62,585 nucleotides of DNA from positions 1 to 62,585 of the forward strand of contig CAZRHJ010000006.1 of NCBI GenBank assembly GCA_964600025.1. The letters run 5' to 3'. This document shows, one piece after another, positions 34,665 to 43,573 of the stretch. How positions within the stretch are numbered: position 1 is the first letter of the stretch; each line of letters starts with the position of its first letter. Below the pieces are notes generated by a model, which was given only the letters and a program-made list of their open reading frames with translations, was not told the origin of the DNA and made no database searches. This DNA is from JADFUS01 sp964600025 (GTDB lineage Bacteria; Bacteroidota; Bacteroidia; Bacteroidales; Rikenellaceae). A program made the position numbers and the translations under genes.

Positions 34665-35555
34665 ATGCAGAGAGAGAAAAATATTTTAAGAAAACCTAAT
34701 TGGTTAAAAATTAATCTTCATAATACAGAAGATTTTGCTTATGTGTCAGAGATTGTTGAAAGCAACGGTTTGCACACAATTTGTAGTAGTGGTAAATGTC
34801 CCAATATGAGTGAATGTTGGAGCAGGGGAACAGCTACATTTATGATACTTGGCAATATTTGCACTCGCTCTTGTAAGTTTTGTGCAACTGCCACTGGAAG
34901 ACCAAAAGCAGTTGATACTAACGAACCTCAAAAAATTGCTAATTCAGTGTTTTTGATGAAACTTAAACATTGCGTTATCACATCTGTCGATAGAGATGAT
35001 TTGGCAGATGGAGGAGCAGAGATTTGGGCAGAAACAGTGAAAGCTATTCGTGCCAAAAATCCAAATACTACTATTGAGTTGTTGATACCCGATTTTGACG
35101 GCAAAACAGACTTGGTGGATATTGTGATTGCTTCTAATCCCGATATAATTGGGCATAATATCGAAACTTGTGAGCGTTTGACTCCAAATATTCGTTCAAG
35201 AGCCAAATATCACACTTCGCTTAGTGTTATTAAACACATATCACAGAGTGGAGTTGTAAGTAAAAGCGGTTTGATGGTTGGAGTTGGCGAAAGCGACGAA
35301 GAGGTTTTACAGACTTTGCAAGATTTGAGAAATAATGGTTGTCAGATAGTTACTATTGGTCAGTATCTTCAACCTACAAAAAATCATCTTCAAGTCGAGA
35401 GATATGTTCACCCAGATGTATTCCAAAGCTACAAAACGGCTGGTGAAGAAATGGGATTTGCATATATAGAATCTGCCCCTATGGTACGTTCATCATATAT
35501 GGCAGACAAAGCAGTTAATGCTGCAAAAATTAAAAAAAGTTTAGGACAAAACTAA
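34665..35555 (+). CDS. lipA: Lipoyl synthase
   Basis: 296-residue radical SAM enzyme that inserts sulfur into octanoyl-protein. The auxiliary cluster motif is CSSGKCPNMSEC (Cys 40, 45, 51), and the radical SAM motif CTRSCKFC (Cys 66, 70, 73). The closing Ser-containing RSSYMADKA segment is the usual third-ligand region. It is followed by one base and then lipB, so synthesis and transfer of the lipoyl group are co-expressed. Confidence 0.98.
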   Translation: MQREKNILRKPNWLKINLHNTEDFAYVSEIVESNGLHTICSSGKCPNMSECWSRGTATFMILGNICTRSCKFCATATGRPKAVDTNEPQKIANSVFLMKLKHCVITSVDRDDLADGGAEIWAETVKAIRAKNPNTTIELLIPDFDGKTDLVDIVIASNPDIIGHNIETCERLTPNIRSRAKYHTSLSVIKHISQSGVVSKSGLMVGVGESDEEVLQTLQDLRNNGCQIVTIGQYLQPTKNHLQVERYVHPDVFQSYKTAGEEMGFAYIESAPMVRSSYMADKAVNAAKIKKSLGQN

Positions 35556-35556
35556 A

Positions 35557-36225
35557 ATGATAGAAGTAAATAAAATTGATTTAGGGTTGATTGAATATGC
35601 CAAAGCGTGGGATATTCAAAAATCGTACTTTGAGCAAGTAACACAGCGAAAAGAGGGAAGTCAATTAAATTACTTATTACTTTGTGAGCACCCTCACGTT
35701 TACACTTTGGGCAAGAGTGGAGATATTCATAATTTGCTCGTGAATGATGAGTTTTTGAAAAAAATAGGTGCTACGTTTTTTAAAATAGATAGAGGAGGTG
35801 ATATTACTTATCACGGATTTGGTCAGCTTGTTGGATATCCAATCTTGAATATTTCTGATTTTGGAATAGGTCTAAGAGAATATATCTACAAAATAGAACA
35901 AGCAGTCATTTGTACAATCAAACACTGGGGAATATGTGGAGAGAGGATTGATGGTGCAAGTGGAGTGTGGATTAAAACTCCTCAGGGGAACAAAAAGATT
36001 TGTGCTGTTGGTGTCAAAGCCTCTCGTTGGGTTACGATGCACGGTTTTGCACTTAATGTAAACACTAATCTTAGTTATTTTGGATATATCAATCCTTGTG
36101 GGTTCGACCGTAACAGTGTTACGTCAATCAAAGAACTTACTGGTGGGGCTGATATAGACTTTGAAACTGTAAAAGAAACATTCTCGAAAGAGTTTGCTTT
36201 GCAGTTTGGGTGCTGGATAAAATAA
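35557..36225 (+). CDS. lipB: Octanoyl-ACP:protein N-octanoyltransferase
   Basis: 222-residue enzyme that moves octanoate from ACP to lipoyl domains for LipA. Motifs are RGGDITYHGFGQLVGYP, the catalytic Lys in AVGVKASRWVTMHGFALN, and the catalytic Cys in INPCGFD. The length is normal. It follows lipA by one base and ends 11 bases before the chosen recJ start. Confidence 0.97.
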   Translation: MIEVNKIDLGLIEYAKAWDIQKSYFEQVTQRKEGSQLNYLLLCEHPHVYTLGKSGDIHNLLVNDEFLKKIGATFFKIDRGGDITYHGFGQLVGYPILNISDFGIGLREYIYKIEQAVICTIKHWGICGERIDGASGVWIKTPQGNKKICAVGVKASRWVTMHGFALNVNTNLSYFGYINPCGFDRNSVTSIKELTGGADIDFETVKETFSKEFALQFGCWIK

Positions 36226-36236
36226 AAAAAATATAT

Positions 36237-37991
36237 ATGGTAGCAGTGAAGAAATGGATTCTCAATCCCCAAGGGGAGCCTGAGAAGACATTGTCGCTAT
36301 CCCAACAATTAGGGATTTCGACTGTTTTATCTAATCTGCTTGTACAAAGAGGAGTTGATACTGTGGAGAAAGCCCACAAGTTTTTCAATCCTAATTTAAA
36401 TGAATTGCATTCTCCTTTCTTGATGAAAGATATGGATAGTGCGGTGGAGCGTTTGAAGCAAGCGATTAGTAACAATGAAAAGATTATGGTCTATGGGGAC
36501 TATGATGTTGATGGTACTACTGCTGTTTCGTTAATCTATGTATTTATATACTATATATTGGGTCATACCAATGTACAGTTTTATATTCCAGACCGTTATA
36601 ATGAGGGTTATGGAATTAGCAAAAAAGCTATTGATTATGCGGACAGTTGTAACACAAAATTATTTATTGCATTAGATTGTGGTATCAAAGCCGTTGAGGA
36701 AGTTGATTACGCAAAATCTAAGGGTATAGATTTTGTGATTTGTGATCATCACCTTCCTGGTGAATCTTTGCCACAAGCTGTGGCAGTATTAGACCCAAAA
36801 CGTGAGGATTGTAATTATCCTTTTGATGAGCTTTCGGGCTGTGGAGTTGGTTTTAAACTCGCACAAGGCTATGCAGAGCGTTTCAAAATCCCATTTAATA
36901 AAGTAGAATCATTACTCGATTTTTTGGTAATTAGTATTGCTTCGGATATTGTAGCAATCGTAGATGAGAATAGAATTTTGGCTTACCACGGTTTGCGTAA
37001 ACTTAATTCTCAGCCTTGTATGGGACTAAAAGCAATTATTAGTACTTGTGAGCTCCAAAACCAGCAAATCACTATTGATGATATTGTGTTTAAGATTGGC
37101 CCAAGAATAAATGCTGCTGGACGTATGGAAAACAATATTGAGGCAGGTAGTTCTTCGGGAGGAAATAATGCAGTTAAATTGCTAATTTCTCGTACTCGTG
37201 AAGATGCAGATAAGTTTGTGAAGATTGTTGATGACCGAAACTCTGACCGTAAGGAAAAGGATCGTACAATTACTTTGGAGGCTTTGGATATTGTCAAAAA
37301 AGACCCAAAATTTAACGAAAAGAAATGTACTGTTATATTTAATCCTCTGTGGATTAAAGGGGTTGTCGGAATTGTTGCATCACGTTTAATCGAAAAATAC
37401 TATCGACCAACTGTTGTTCTTACCGAATCAAATGGTTTGGTGTCGGGTTCGGCTCGTAGTGTGGCAGGTTTTGATTTATATCAAGCAGTAGAGCATTGCT
37501 CCGATTTGTTAGAGAATTTTGGAGGGCATACTTATGCAGCTGGAATGACTCTGAAACGTGAGAATTTAGAAGCGTTTATTGCAAAATTCGAGAAATACGC
37601 CCAAGAGAACATTACTGATGATATGCTTGTGCCTCATATAAACGTAGATGCTGATATTGATTTGAAATATGTCAATAAAAAACTTATGACAGATTTATTT
37701 AAGTTTCACCCATTTGGCCCGGGCAATATACGTCCTGTTTTTCGTTCACGCAAATTGAATGATGCGGGAATGGGTCGCACGGTCGGTCGTGAGGGCGAAC
37801 ACCTTAAATTAGACGTTGTGAGTAGTGATGCTACTTCGCCAATTCCAGCAATAGGTTTTGGTTTGCAACACTATGCAGATATAGCTTTGGGAGGACACGC
37901 ATTTGATATGTGTTACTCGATTACCGAAAACTGTTATCGTGGGGAGTCTAAACTCCAACTCAGAATTAAAGATGTAAAAAAATCCACATAA
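36237..37991 (+). CDS. recJ: Single-stranded-DNA-specific exonuclease RecJ
   Basis: 584-residue 5'-3' exonuclease of recombination and repair. The DHH phosphoesterase motifs are VYGDYDVDGTTA (motif I), ALDCGIKA, and CDHHLPGE (DHH motif). The DHHA1 part has ENFGGHTYAAGMTL, and an OB-type C-terminal domain follows. MVAVKKWILN at 36237 is chosen over an ATG at 36210 that would overlap lipB. The stop codon is 5 bases before a full repeat copy that fills the gap to murF. Confidence 0.96.
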   Translation: MVAVKKWILNPQGEPEKTLSLSQQLGISTVLSNLLVQRGVDTVEKAHKFFNPNLNELHSPFLMKDMDSAVERLKQAISNNEKIMVYGDYDVDGTTAVSLIYVFIYYILGHTNVQFYIPDRYNEGYGISKKAIDYADSCNTKLFIALDCGIKAVEEVDYAKSKGIDFVICDHHLPGESLPQAVAVLDPKREDCNYPFDELSGCGVGFKLAQGYAERFKIPFNKVESLLDFLVISIASDIVAIVDENRILAYHGLRKLNSQPCMGLKAIISTCELQNQQITIDDIVFKIGPRINAAGRMENNIEAGSSSGGNNAVKLLISRTREDADKFVKIVDDRNSDRKEKDRTITLEALDIVKKDPKFNEKKCTVIFNPLWIKGVVGIVASRLIEKYYRPTVVLTESNGLVSGSARSVAGFDLYQAVEHCSDLLENFGGHTYAAGMTLKRENLEAFIAKFEKYAQENITDDMLVPHINVDADIDLKYVNKKLMTDLFKFHPFGPGNIRPVFRSRKLNDAGMGRTVGREGEHLKLDVVSSDATSPIPAIGFGLQHYADIALGGHAFDMCYSITENCYRGESKLQLRIKDVKKST

Positions 37992-37996
37992 AAATT

Positions 37997-38149
37997 TAAT
38001 ATTGTCCGCTAAAAACGAAACTCGCCTATCTTGTCTATTTCACCGATGTTAATAACTCACGTACGCCAGTACGCTACGTTATATAAGCAAAATAGCCTAA
38101 GAGATTCGAGTTTATTGGAATTTTGTAAGGTTTCGGAAAGATAAAAATT
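37997..38149 (+). repeat. Interspersed palindromic repeat, copy filling the recJ-murF gap
   Basis: It starts 5 bases after the recJ stop with TAATATTGTCCGCTAAAAAC and ends at the base before the murF ATG with TTTCGGAAAGATAAAAATT. The core CGTACGCCAGTACG and both arms are present; the right half reads GTTATATAAGCAAAATAGCC. The right end closely matches that of the 16128 copy. The repeat is therefore the whole murF leader. Confidence 0.9.
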
Positions 38150-39454
38150 ATGTTACGTATAGAAAAAATATACAACTTGTTTTTGGAGTGTAAAAATATA
38201 TCTACTGACAGCAGAAATATTACCTCTTTCTCACAAAATGGGAATAAGGTGATATTTTTTGCTTTAAAAGGAGATAATTTTGACGGGAACAAGTTTGTTG
38301 AAAAGGCTTTGGCAGAGGGTGCAACATACTGTATTGCAGATGATTTGTCTTTGAATGATAATCCCCGTGTAGTGGTAGTTGGTGATGTGCTTACTACTCT
38401 CCAAAATCTTGCGAATTATCATAGAAAACAGCTTTCTACAAAAATATTTTCAGTTACTGGGAGTAATGGCAAAACAACTACAAAAGAACTTTTGTATGCG
38501 GTTTTATCAAAAAAATATAAAACAGTTGCTACTGTTGGTAATTTGAATAATCATATTGGAGTGCCACTGACTTTGCTTTCTATTCCCACTGACTGCCAAA
38601 TTGCAATAGTAGAAATGGGAGCTAACCACCCCAAAGAAATAGCACAATTATGTGGTATTGCAGAGCCTGATTATGGTTTGATTACCAATATTGGCAAAGC
38701 ACATTTAGAGGGTTTTGGTTCTCAGCAGGGAGTTGCAAAAGCAAAAGGAGAGATGTTTGATTTTCTTTCTACTAATGGATTTATTTTTTATGATGACTCT
38801 TGCAGTTGGTTGAGTGCTTTGGCAAAAGATTTTGATGCTCAAAGAAAAATAGCTTATCGTACGCTTTCTGTAAACTTTTCGGAGGGTAGTAGTGGAGAAC
38901 TTGTAATGAATTACAAAGGGGTTTTGTATCACACAAAACTAATTGGGGATTACAATCGTTTTAATGTTGCTTCGGCAGTAGAAGTTGGTCTTTATTTTGG
39001 TGTGAATGAGCAAGAAATAAAACAAGCGATTGAAAGCTATGAACCTACTCTAAAACGCTCCCAACTAATCGAATGTCAAACAAATACCATCGTTCTTGAC
39101 GCATACAATGCTAATCCGTCAAGTATGGAACTTTCTATTAATAATTTTGCAAAAATGAAAGATCAAAACAAGATATTGATTTTGGGAGATATGAAAGAAC
39201 TTGGGGAACACACTCTAAATGAGCATATTCAGATACTAAAACAAGTCGAAAAGCTTGGTTTTGAGAAAGTATATATTGTAGGTGAATATTTTGTAAATGC
39301 TTTGAAAAAATATAATATATCGGCAAAATCATTTGAAAATACAACAAATTTGATTACCTTTATCAAAAATTCAGAAATAATCAATCATACAATACTTATC
39401 AAGGGTTCTAATTCAATGAAATTAGATAGTATTGTAGATTTTTTGCGTAGATAA
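38150..39454 (+). CDS. murF: UDP-N-acetylmuramoyl-tripeptide:D-alanyl-D-alanine ligase
   Basis: 434-residue Mur ligase for the last cytoplasmic step of UDP-MurNAc-pentapeptide synthesis. The N-terminal domain has STDSRNI and FFALKGDNFDGNKF. The central ATPase has the P-loop GSNGKTTTKE (residues 104-113) and NHIGVPLTLL. The C-terminal domain has LDAYNANPSSM and ILGDMKELG. The ATG directly abuts the repeat, so its ribosome-binding context is repeat-derived. Confidence 0.96.
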   Translation: MLRIEKIYNLFLECKNISTDSRNITSFSQNGNKVIFFALKGDNFDGNKFVEKALAEGATYCIADDLSLNDNPRVVVVGDVLTTLQNLANYHRKQLSTKIFSVTGSNGKTTTKELLYAVLSKKYKTVATVGNLNNHIGVPLTLLSIPTDCQIAIVEMGANHPKEIAQLCGIAEPDYGLITNIGKAHLEGFGSQQGVAKAKGEMFDFLSTNGFIFYDDSCSWLSALAKDFDAQRKIAYRTLSVNFSEGSSGELVMNYKGVLYHTKLIGDYNRFNVASAVEVGLYFGVNEQEIKQAIESYEPTLKRSQLIECQTNTIVLDAYNANPSSMELSINNFAKMKDQNKILILGDMKELGEHTLNEHIQILKQVEKLGFEKVYIVGEYFVNALKKYNISAKSFENTTNLITFIKNSEIINHTILIKGSNSMKLDSIVDFLRR

Positions 39455-39470
39455 ATTTAAAAAAATAATT

Positions 39471-41465
39471 ATGATAGTTAGTAATGAACATTTGAGCGAT
39501 ATTTTGTCGATAGAGGAAAATCGAAAGTATTTGGAACTTCTTTCTACAAAATTTCCAACAATCTCAAAAGCAGCTACTGAGATTATAAATCTACAAGCTA
39601 TTTTGAATCTTCCAAAAGGTACAGAACACTTTTTGGCTGACTTGCACGGAGAAAGTGAGGCTTTTCGTCACGTGCTTAGAAACGCATCTGGGGTAATCAA
39701 AACTAAGGTTAGTGAGAATTTTCCAGAGTTAAACGAGGAAGAGCGTAAAAACCTATGTACTCTGGTATATTATCCTGAGGAAAAACTCAAAAAAAATCAC
39801 GAAGAGGGTATTTGTACAAACACTTGGTACAAATCTACTTTGCAACACCTAATCAAATTAACTGGTATTGCATCTTCAAAATATACTCGCTCAAAAACTC
39901 GTAAGGCCTTGCCTGAGGATTATCGCTATGTGATAGAGGAACTATTGCACGAGAGTAGAAGTACAAACTCTAACCACAAAGATTACTATAATACTATTAT
40001 GGATAGTATGATTAGTATTGATAGAGCTGACCAATTTATAACAGCAGTATGTAATACTGTACAGAAACTTATTATTGATAGACTTCATATTGTTGGAGAT
40101 ATTTATGATAGAGGCCCGGGGGCTCACAAAATTCTTGATATGCTCAAAAGCTACAAAAACTATGATATTCAGTGGGGTAATCACGATATTTTGTGGATGG
40201 GTGCAGCTTGTGGCAACGAGGCGTGTATTGCAAACGTAGTGCGTATTTGTACTCGTTATGCAAACTTCGAAACATTGGAAGACGGTTATGGAATTAACCT
40301 ATTGCCTTTGGCACGTTTTGCAATGAAATATTACGAAAATGACCCTTGTAGTTGTTTTATGCCAAAGTCTGACAACAAGTCTATGACCGATACAGACAAA
40401 ATGTTGATAGCTCAAATGCACAAGGCTATTTCTATTATTCAATTCAAAGTTGAGCATACGATAATCACTGAAAACCCAGATTATGATGCACAAGACAGAA
40501 ACTTGTTGCATTTGATTGATTTTGAAAAAGGAGAAATTACTCTTGGTGGAAAAACTTATCCAATGTTGGATATGAATTTTCCAACCATTGACCCCAAAAA
40601 TCCTTATGAATTGAGTGTTGAGGAACGATTGATTATCGACAGATTGCGAGAATCTTTTGTGAATAGCGACAAGCTCCAAGCTCACATAAAAGAGCTTTAT
40701 GACAGAGGAAGTATGTATCTTAAAATCAATTCTAATTTGTTGTATCACGCAGCAGTTCCTTTGGACGAAAATGGTGCATTAAAACCTGTAAAAGTTAAAG
40801 GTGAGTGGTGTAGAGGTAAAAAACTTTATGACAAAATAGATAATTTAGCAAGAATTGCATTTTTCTCGGAAGATGATAACGAAGAGACTCATTATGCTGT
40901 AAATTATATGTGGTATTTGTGGTGTGGAGCAGATTCTCCATTGTTCAACAAGGACAAAATGACGACTTTTGAACGTTATTTTATTGCAGACAAAGCCACT
41001 CACAAAGAGACAAAAGGACATTACTATAATCGCCATAGTAGCGAAGATGTTATTTTGATGATTTTGAGAGATTTTGGTATTCGTAACGATGAATTATCGC
41101 ATATCATAAATGGACACGTTCCTGTCAAAACAATCAAAGGAGAAAGTCCAATCAAAGCCAATGGTCGTTTGCTTGTGATAGACGGAGGATTTGCAAAAGC
41201 CTACCAAAAAGAAACTGGTATTGCAGGTTATACACTTGTATATAACTCTATTGGTATGCAGCTTATCCAGCACGAACCATTTAATTCCAAAGCAGATGCT
41301 GTGGAAAATGGCTCGGATATTAAATCAACAAAATTCTTGGTCGAGGAGGCTTCTTATCGTCTGAAAGTAGCCGATACAGATATGGGAAAAATATTGATTA
41401 GTCAAGTATCTGACCTTCAAGACTTATTGGAGGCATATAGATTGGGAGTTATCAAAGAAAGATAA
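39471..41465 (+). CDS. fbp: Fructose-1,6-bisphosphatase, class III
   Basis: 664-residue gluconeogenic phosphatase of the Firmicutes/Bacteroidetes type. It belongs to the metallophosphoesterase fold: FLADLHGESEAFRHVL, VGDIYDRGPGAHKILD and WGNHDILWMGAA are the metal-site motifs, with a HIINGHVPV His near the C-terminus and GFAKAYQKETGIAGYTL. The length is typical for class III. It follows murF by 16 bases. The stop codon TAA (41463-41465) is also the TAA of the repeat terminus (TAAAAACGAAACT), so the repeat insertion may have set the present C-terminus. Confidence 0.96.
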   Translation: MIVSNEHLSDILSIEENRKYLELLSTKFPTISKAATEIINLQAILNLPKGTEHFLADLHGESEAFRHVLRNASGVIKTKVSENFPELNEEERKNLCTLVYYPEEKLKKNHEEGICTNTWYKSTLQHLIKLTGIASSKYTRSKTRKALPEDYRYVIEELLHESRSTNSNHKDYYNTIMDSMISIDRADQFITAVCNTVQKLIIDRLHIVGDIYDRGPGAHKILDMLKSYKNYDIQWGNHDILWMGAACGNEACIANVVRICTRYANFETLEDGYGINLLPLARFAMKYYENDPCSCFMPKSDNKSMTDTDKMLIAQMHKAISIIQFKVEHTIITENPDYDAQDRNLLHLIDFEKGEITLGGKTYPMLDMNFPTIDPKNPYELSVEERLIIDRLRESFVNSDKLQAHIKELYDRGSMYLKINSNLLYHAAVPLDENGALKPVKVKGEWCRGKKLYDKIDNLARIAFFSEDDNEETHYAVNYMWYLWCGADSPLFNKDKMTTFERYFIADKATHKETKGHYYNRHSSEDVILMILRDFGIRNDELSHIINGHVPVKTIKGESPIKANGRLLVIDGGFAKAYQKETGIAGYTLVYNSIGMQLIQHEPFNSKADAVENGSDIKSTKFLVEEASYRLKVADTDMGKILISQVSDLQDLLEAYRLGVIKER

Positions 41466-41568
41466 AAACGAAACTCACCTATCTTGTGTATTTTGTAGAT
41501 GCTCTGCTTCAAGTACGCCAGTACGCTACGTTATGACCATCAGCAAAATATCCTAATAGATATATTTA
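41463..41568 (+). repeat. Interspersed palindromic repeat, copy overlapping the fbp stop codon
   Basis: It begins TAAAAACGAAACTCACCTAT, keeps the core CGCCAGTACGCTACGTTATG and ends in CATCAGCAAAATATCCTAAT. The first 12 or so bases of the full terminus are missing and replaced by fbp coding sequence. Confidence 0.88.
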
Positions 41569-41590
41569 ATCTGTAATTATTCTGTTTACA

Positions 41591-41645
41591 ATCAATAAAA
41601 GGGAGAAACTTAGTTTCTCCCTTTTATTGATAATTTAGTTTTTTT
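41591..41645 (+). terminator. Terminator after fbp
   Basis: ATCAATAAAAGGGAGAAACT (41591-41610) and its exact complement (41612-41631) form a 20-bp palindrome with a one-base centre, followed by T-rich sequence. It lies after the repeat, about 125 bases past fbp. Confidence 0.88.
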
Positions 41646-41648
41646 TAA

Positions 41649-41656
41649 TAAATTTG
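41649..41656 (+). promoter_or_regulatory. -7 box of the fimbrillin-like gene (TAAATTTG)
   Basis: TAAATTTG, with ATTG (three of four) 19 bases upstream in the terminator arm. The leader to the ATG at 41742 is about 80 bases, with nothing further recognised. Confidence 0.5.
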
Positions 41657-41741
41657 CACCAAATATATATGTGTTATTGTTATTAAAACATAACAATATG
41701 CAATATAACCCAAATGATTAGTATTAGTTAAAACAGATTAA

Positions 41742-42827
41742 ATGAAGAATTCCTTATTATTTTTGGTACTTACATTGCTTACTGTTACAAGTTGTAGTAA
41801 AAGTAAAGTAATAGACAATGATAGTAATAATACACAAAGTGAGATTGGCTTTTCCCCTTATGTAAATCTAAATACAAAAGGTGAAATAATTGATGGTAAT
41901 ACTGATTGGCTAACTGACGGCAGAGTTTTTCGTGTTTTTGGATTTGACCAAACCCAAACAGAATCTACTGTGTATATGGACAGTGAAGTTTCTTGCCTTG
42001 ATAAGATTTGGAGTTATAGCCCAATTCAATATTGGCCAAAAAATAATAAGCTTGATTTCTTTGCTGTACACGAAACAGGTACAATCAAAGGGGAGATTAC
42101 TAAAACGAGAACTTCGGGTTTGTCTTTTGATTACAAAGTTTCTACTGATATTAGTACTCAGGTTGATTTGATGACTGCACAATCATTTGATAACTCTTAT
42201 GAAACTGTTTCGGCAGTAGGAGGAAGTGTGCATCTTACTTTTAATCACGCTCTATCAAACATTGTTATCAAAGCAAAAACATTACATTCCTTAGAACTTT
42301 ATGTAAATAGTTTAGAACTCAAAAACTTTAAATCTGAGGGAAGGTTTAATCAATTTATAAAAAAAGATGCTATCAAACTAACAGATGAGGAATTGTTTGG
42401 TCAGTGGTCTGCTCAAAAATCACCAGTATCATATATTCCTGTTCTTAATGTAGGTCCAACTACTGATATAACTGGTGAGACTGTACAGATTACAGATACA
42501 GAAAATCAATTAATGTTATTACCACAAGAAATAGTTAAAGCAGACTTTTCGAGTGGGGTAGCAAGTGTTAGTTCTCCCTACATAGTCATCTCTTGCAAGA
42601 TTAAAAGCAATGGCATATATCTTTTAGGAAGTCAAACAGAGTTCAAAAACATTAATATTGCACTTACGCCAATCAAGTGGATACCTGGTAAACGATATGT
42701 TTATACTTTGGTTTTAGGAGCAAATGGAGATGGCGTCGTTACTGATGATGGTCAAAAACCACTAAGCCCTATTGGGTTTGAAACCACAATAGAAACTTGG
42801 AACGATTCAACCATTAACCAGTATTAG
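41742..42827 (+). CDS. Fimbrillin-family (Mfa-like) lipoprotein
   Basis: 361-residue predicted lipoprotein with lipobox TVTSC (Cys18). The body follows the Bacteroidetes fimbrillin/Mfa_like_1 pattern: early IGFSPYVNLNTKGE, a cluster of aromatic residues around IWSYSPIQYWPKNNKLDFFA, TFNHALSNIVIKAK in the first domain, LMLLPQEIV between the domains, and KWIPGKRYVYTLVLG near the C-terminus. Such proteins form fimbriae or surface layers after processing by an Arg-specific protease. No neighbouring assembly genes (anchor or tip) are present, so a stand-alone surface protein is as likely. Identity is by fold pattern. Confidence 0.85.
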   Translation: MKNSLLFLVLTLLTVTSCSKSKVIDNDSNNTQSEIGFSPYVNLNTKGEIIDGNTDWLTDGRVFRVFGFDQTQTESTVYMDSEVSCLDKIWSYSPIQYWPKNNKLDFFAVHETGTIKGEITKTRTSGLSFDYKVSTDISTQVDLMTAQSFDNSYETVSAVGGSVHLTFNHALSNIVIKAKTLHSLELYVNSLELKNFKSEGRFNQFIKKDAIKLTDEELFGQWSAQKSPVSYIPVLNVGPTTDITGETVQITDTENQLMLLPQEIVKADFSSGVASVSSPYIVISCKIKSNGIYLLGSQTEFKNINIALTPIKWIPGKRYVYTLVLGANGDGVVTDDGQKPLSPIGFETTIETWNDSTINQY

Positions 42828-42837
42828 TAGTTTATTA

Positions 42838-42856
42838 CTTTTAGTGGACAGTAATA
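42838..42856 (-). repeat. Terminus remnant of the palindromic repeat
   Basis: The minus strand reads TATTACTGTCCACTAAAAG, close to the family terminus TATTGTCCGCTAAAAA. Nothing else of the element remains. It lies between the convergent fimbrillin-like and ubiX genes. Confidence 0.6.
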
Positions 42857-42875
42857 CAACAAAAATATTAGAGCT

Positions 42876-43433
42876 TTATTCTTTCCATTTTTTGCGTTTT
42901 GCAGAAATTTCTGCACATTGTTCAATTCTTTCCACAACGCTCAAAACTGTGTCGTCAATGGTTTGAGGAAGGTGGTAGAAAGTGGGGGAGGCAGGTAGGA
43001 TTATTCCTCCTGCAAGAGTTATAAGTCGCATATTTTCGATATGGATTAAATTGTATGGACTTTCACGTAGAGCGAGGATTAATTTTTTTCTTTCTTTGAG
43101 AATCACATCTGCTGCACGAGTAATCAATGAGTCCGAAACTCCGTGGGCAATGCGTCCCATACACCCTGCCGAGCAAGGTACAATTATCATCACATCATCG
43201 CAGTTAGAGCCAGAGGCAATCGAACAATAAAAATTATGATTGTCCAAATGCTCCACTTTATTTCCTAATTTTTGCAACCAATCTGTGCCAATCTCCAATT
43301 CGACAACGCTTTTTGCATTGTCCGATAGAATTAAATGTATTATTTCTATTTCTGGATTTTTTACCAAATTTTGTAATAGTTTTTGTGCATAAATTGCTCC
43401 ACTTGCGGCTGTTATTGCAATGCTTACTTTCAT
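42876..43433 (-). CDS. ubiX: Flavin prenyltransferase UbiX
   Basis: 185-residue enzyme that makes prenylated FMN for UbiD-type decarboxylases. The motifs are AITAASGAIYAQKLL at the N-terminus, IVPCSAGCMGRIAHG (Ser/Gly-rich binding site) and LALRESPYNLIHIENM. The ATG at 43433 (MKVSIAIT) is preferred over an upstream ATG because it starts the Rossmann-like strand. Bacteroidetes use menaquinone, so the partner could be a UbiD-like decarboxylase of the menaquinone (futalosine) route or of aromatic acids; none is in the window. Confidence 0.93.
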   Translation of the reverse strand: MKVSIAITAASGAIYAQKLLQNLVKNPEIEIIHLILSDNAKSVVELEIGTDWLQKLGNKVEHLDNHNFYCSIASGSNCDDVMIIVPCSAGCMGRIAHGVSDSLITRAADVILKERKKLILALRESPYNLIHIENMRLITLAGGIILPASPTFYHLPQTIDDTVLSVVERIEQCAEISAKRKKWKE

Positions 43434-43454
43434 AATGTTTTTGTGTTTGAAATC

Positions 43455-43462
43455 CAAAAATA
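43455..43462 (-). promoter_or_regulatory. -7 box of ubiX (TATTTTTG)
   Basis: The minus strand reads TATTTTTG 21 bases before the chosen ATG. Confidence 0.4.
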
Positions 43463-43536
43463 ATGGTTTATTTTTATAATATTGTAATAATTATCAAATA
43501 TTATTCCATAATTTTTTATTGTAATAAAAAAAACAG

Positions 43537-43544
43537 TATATTTG
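43537..43544 (+). promoter_or_regulatory. -7 box of the DUF4837-hydF run (TATATTTG)
   Basis: TATATTTG lies 29 bases before the ATG at 43574, and after the start of a longer frame (43463), which supports the shorter protein. Confidence 0.5.
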
Positions 43545-43573
43545 TTGATGTATTAATTAAAAAAAACCATACT

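Noticed and set aside
43463..43573. Upstream extension of the DUF4837 protein
   Set aside because: It carries the -7 box and would bury the clear lipoprotein signal peptide at MKRIFLFL.
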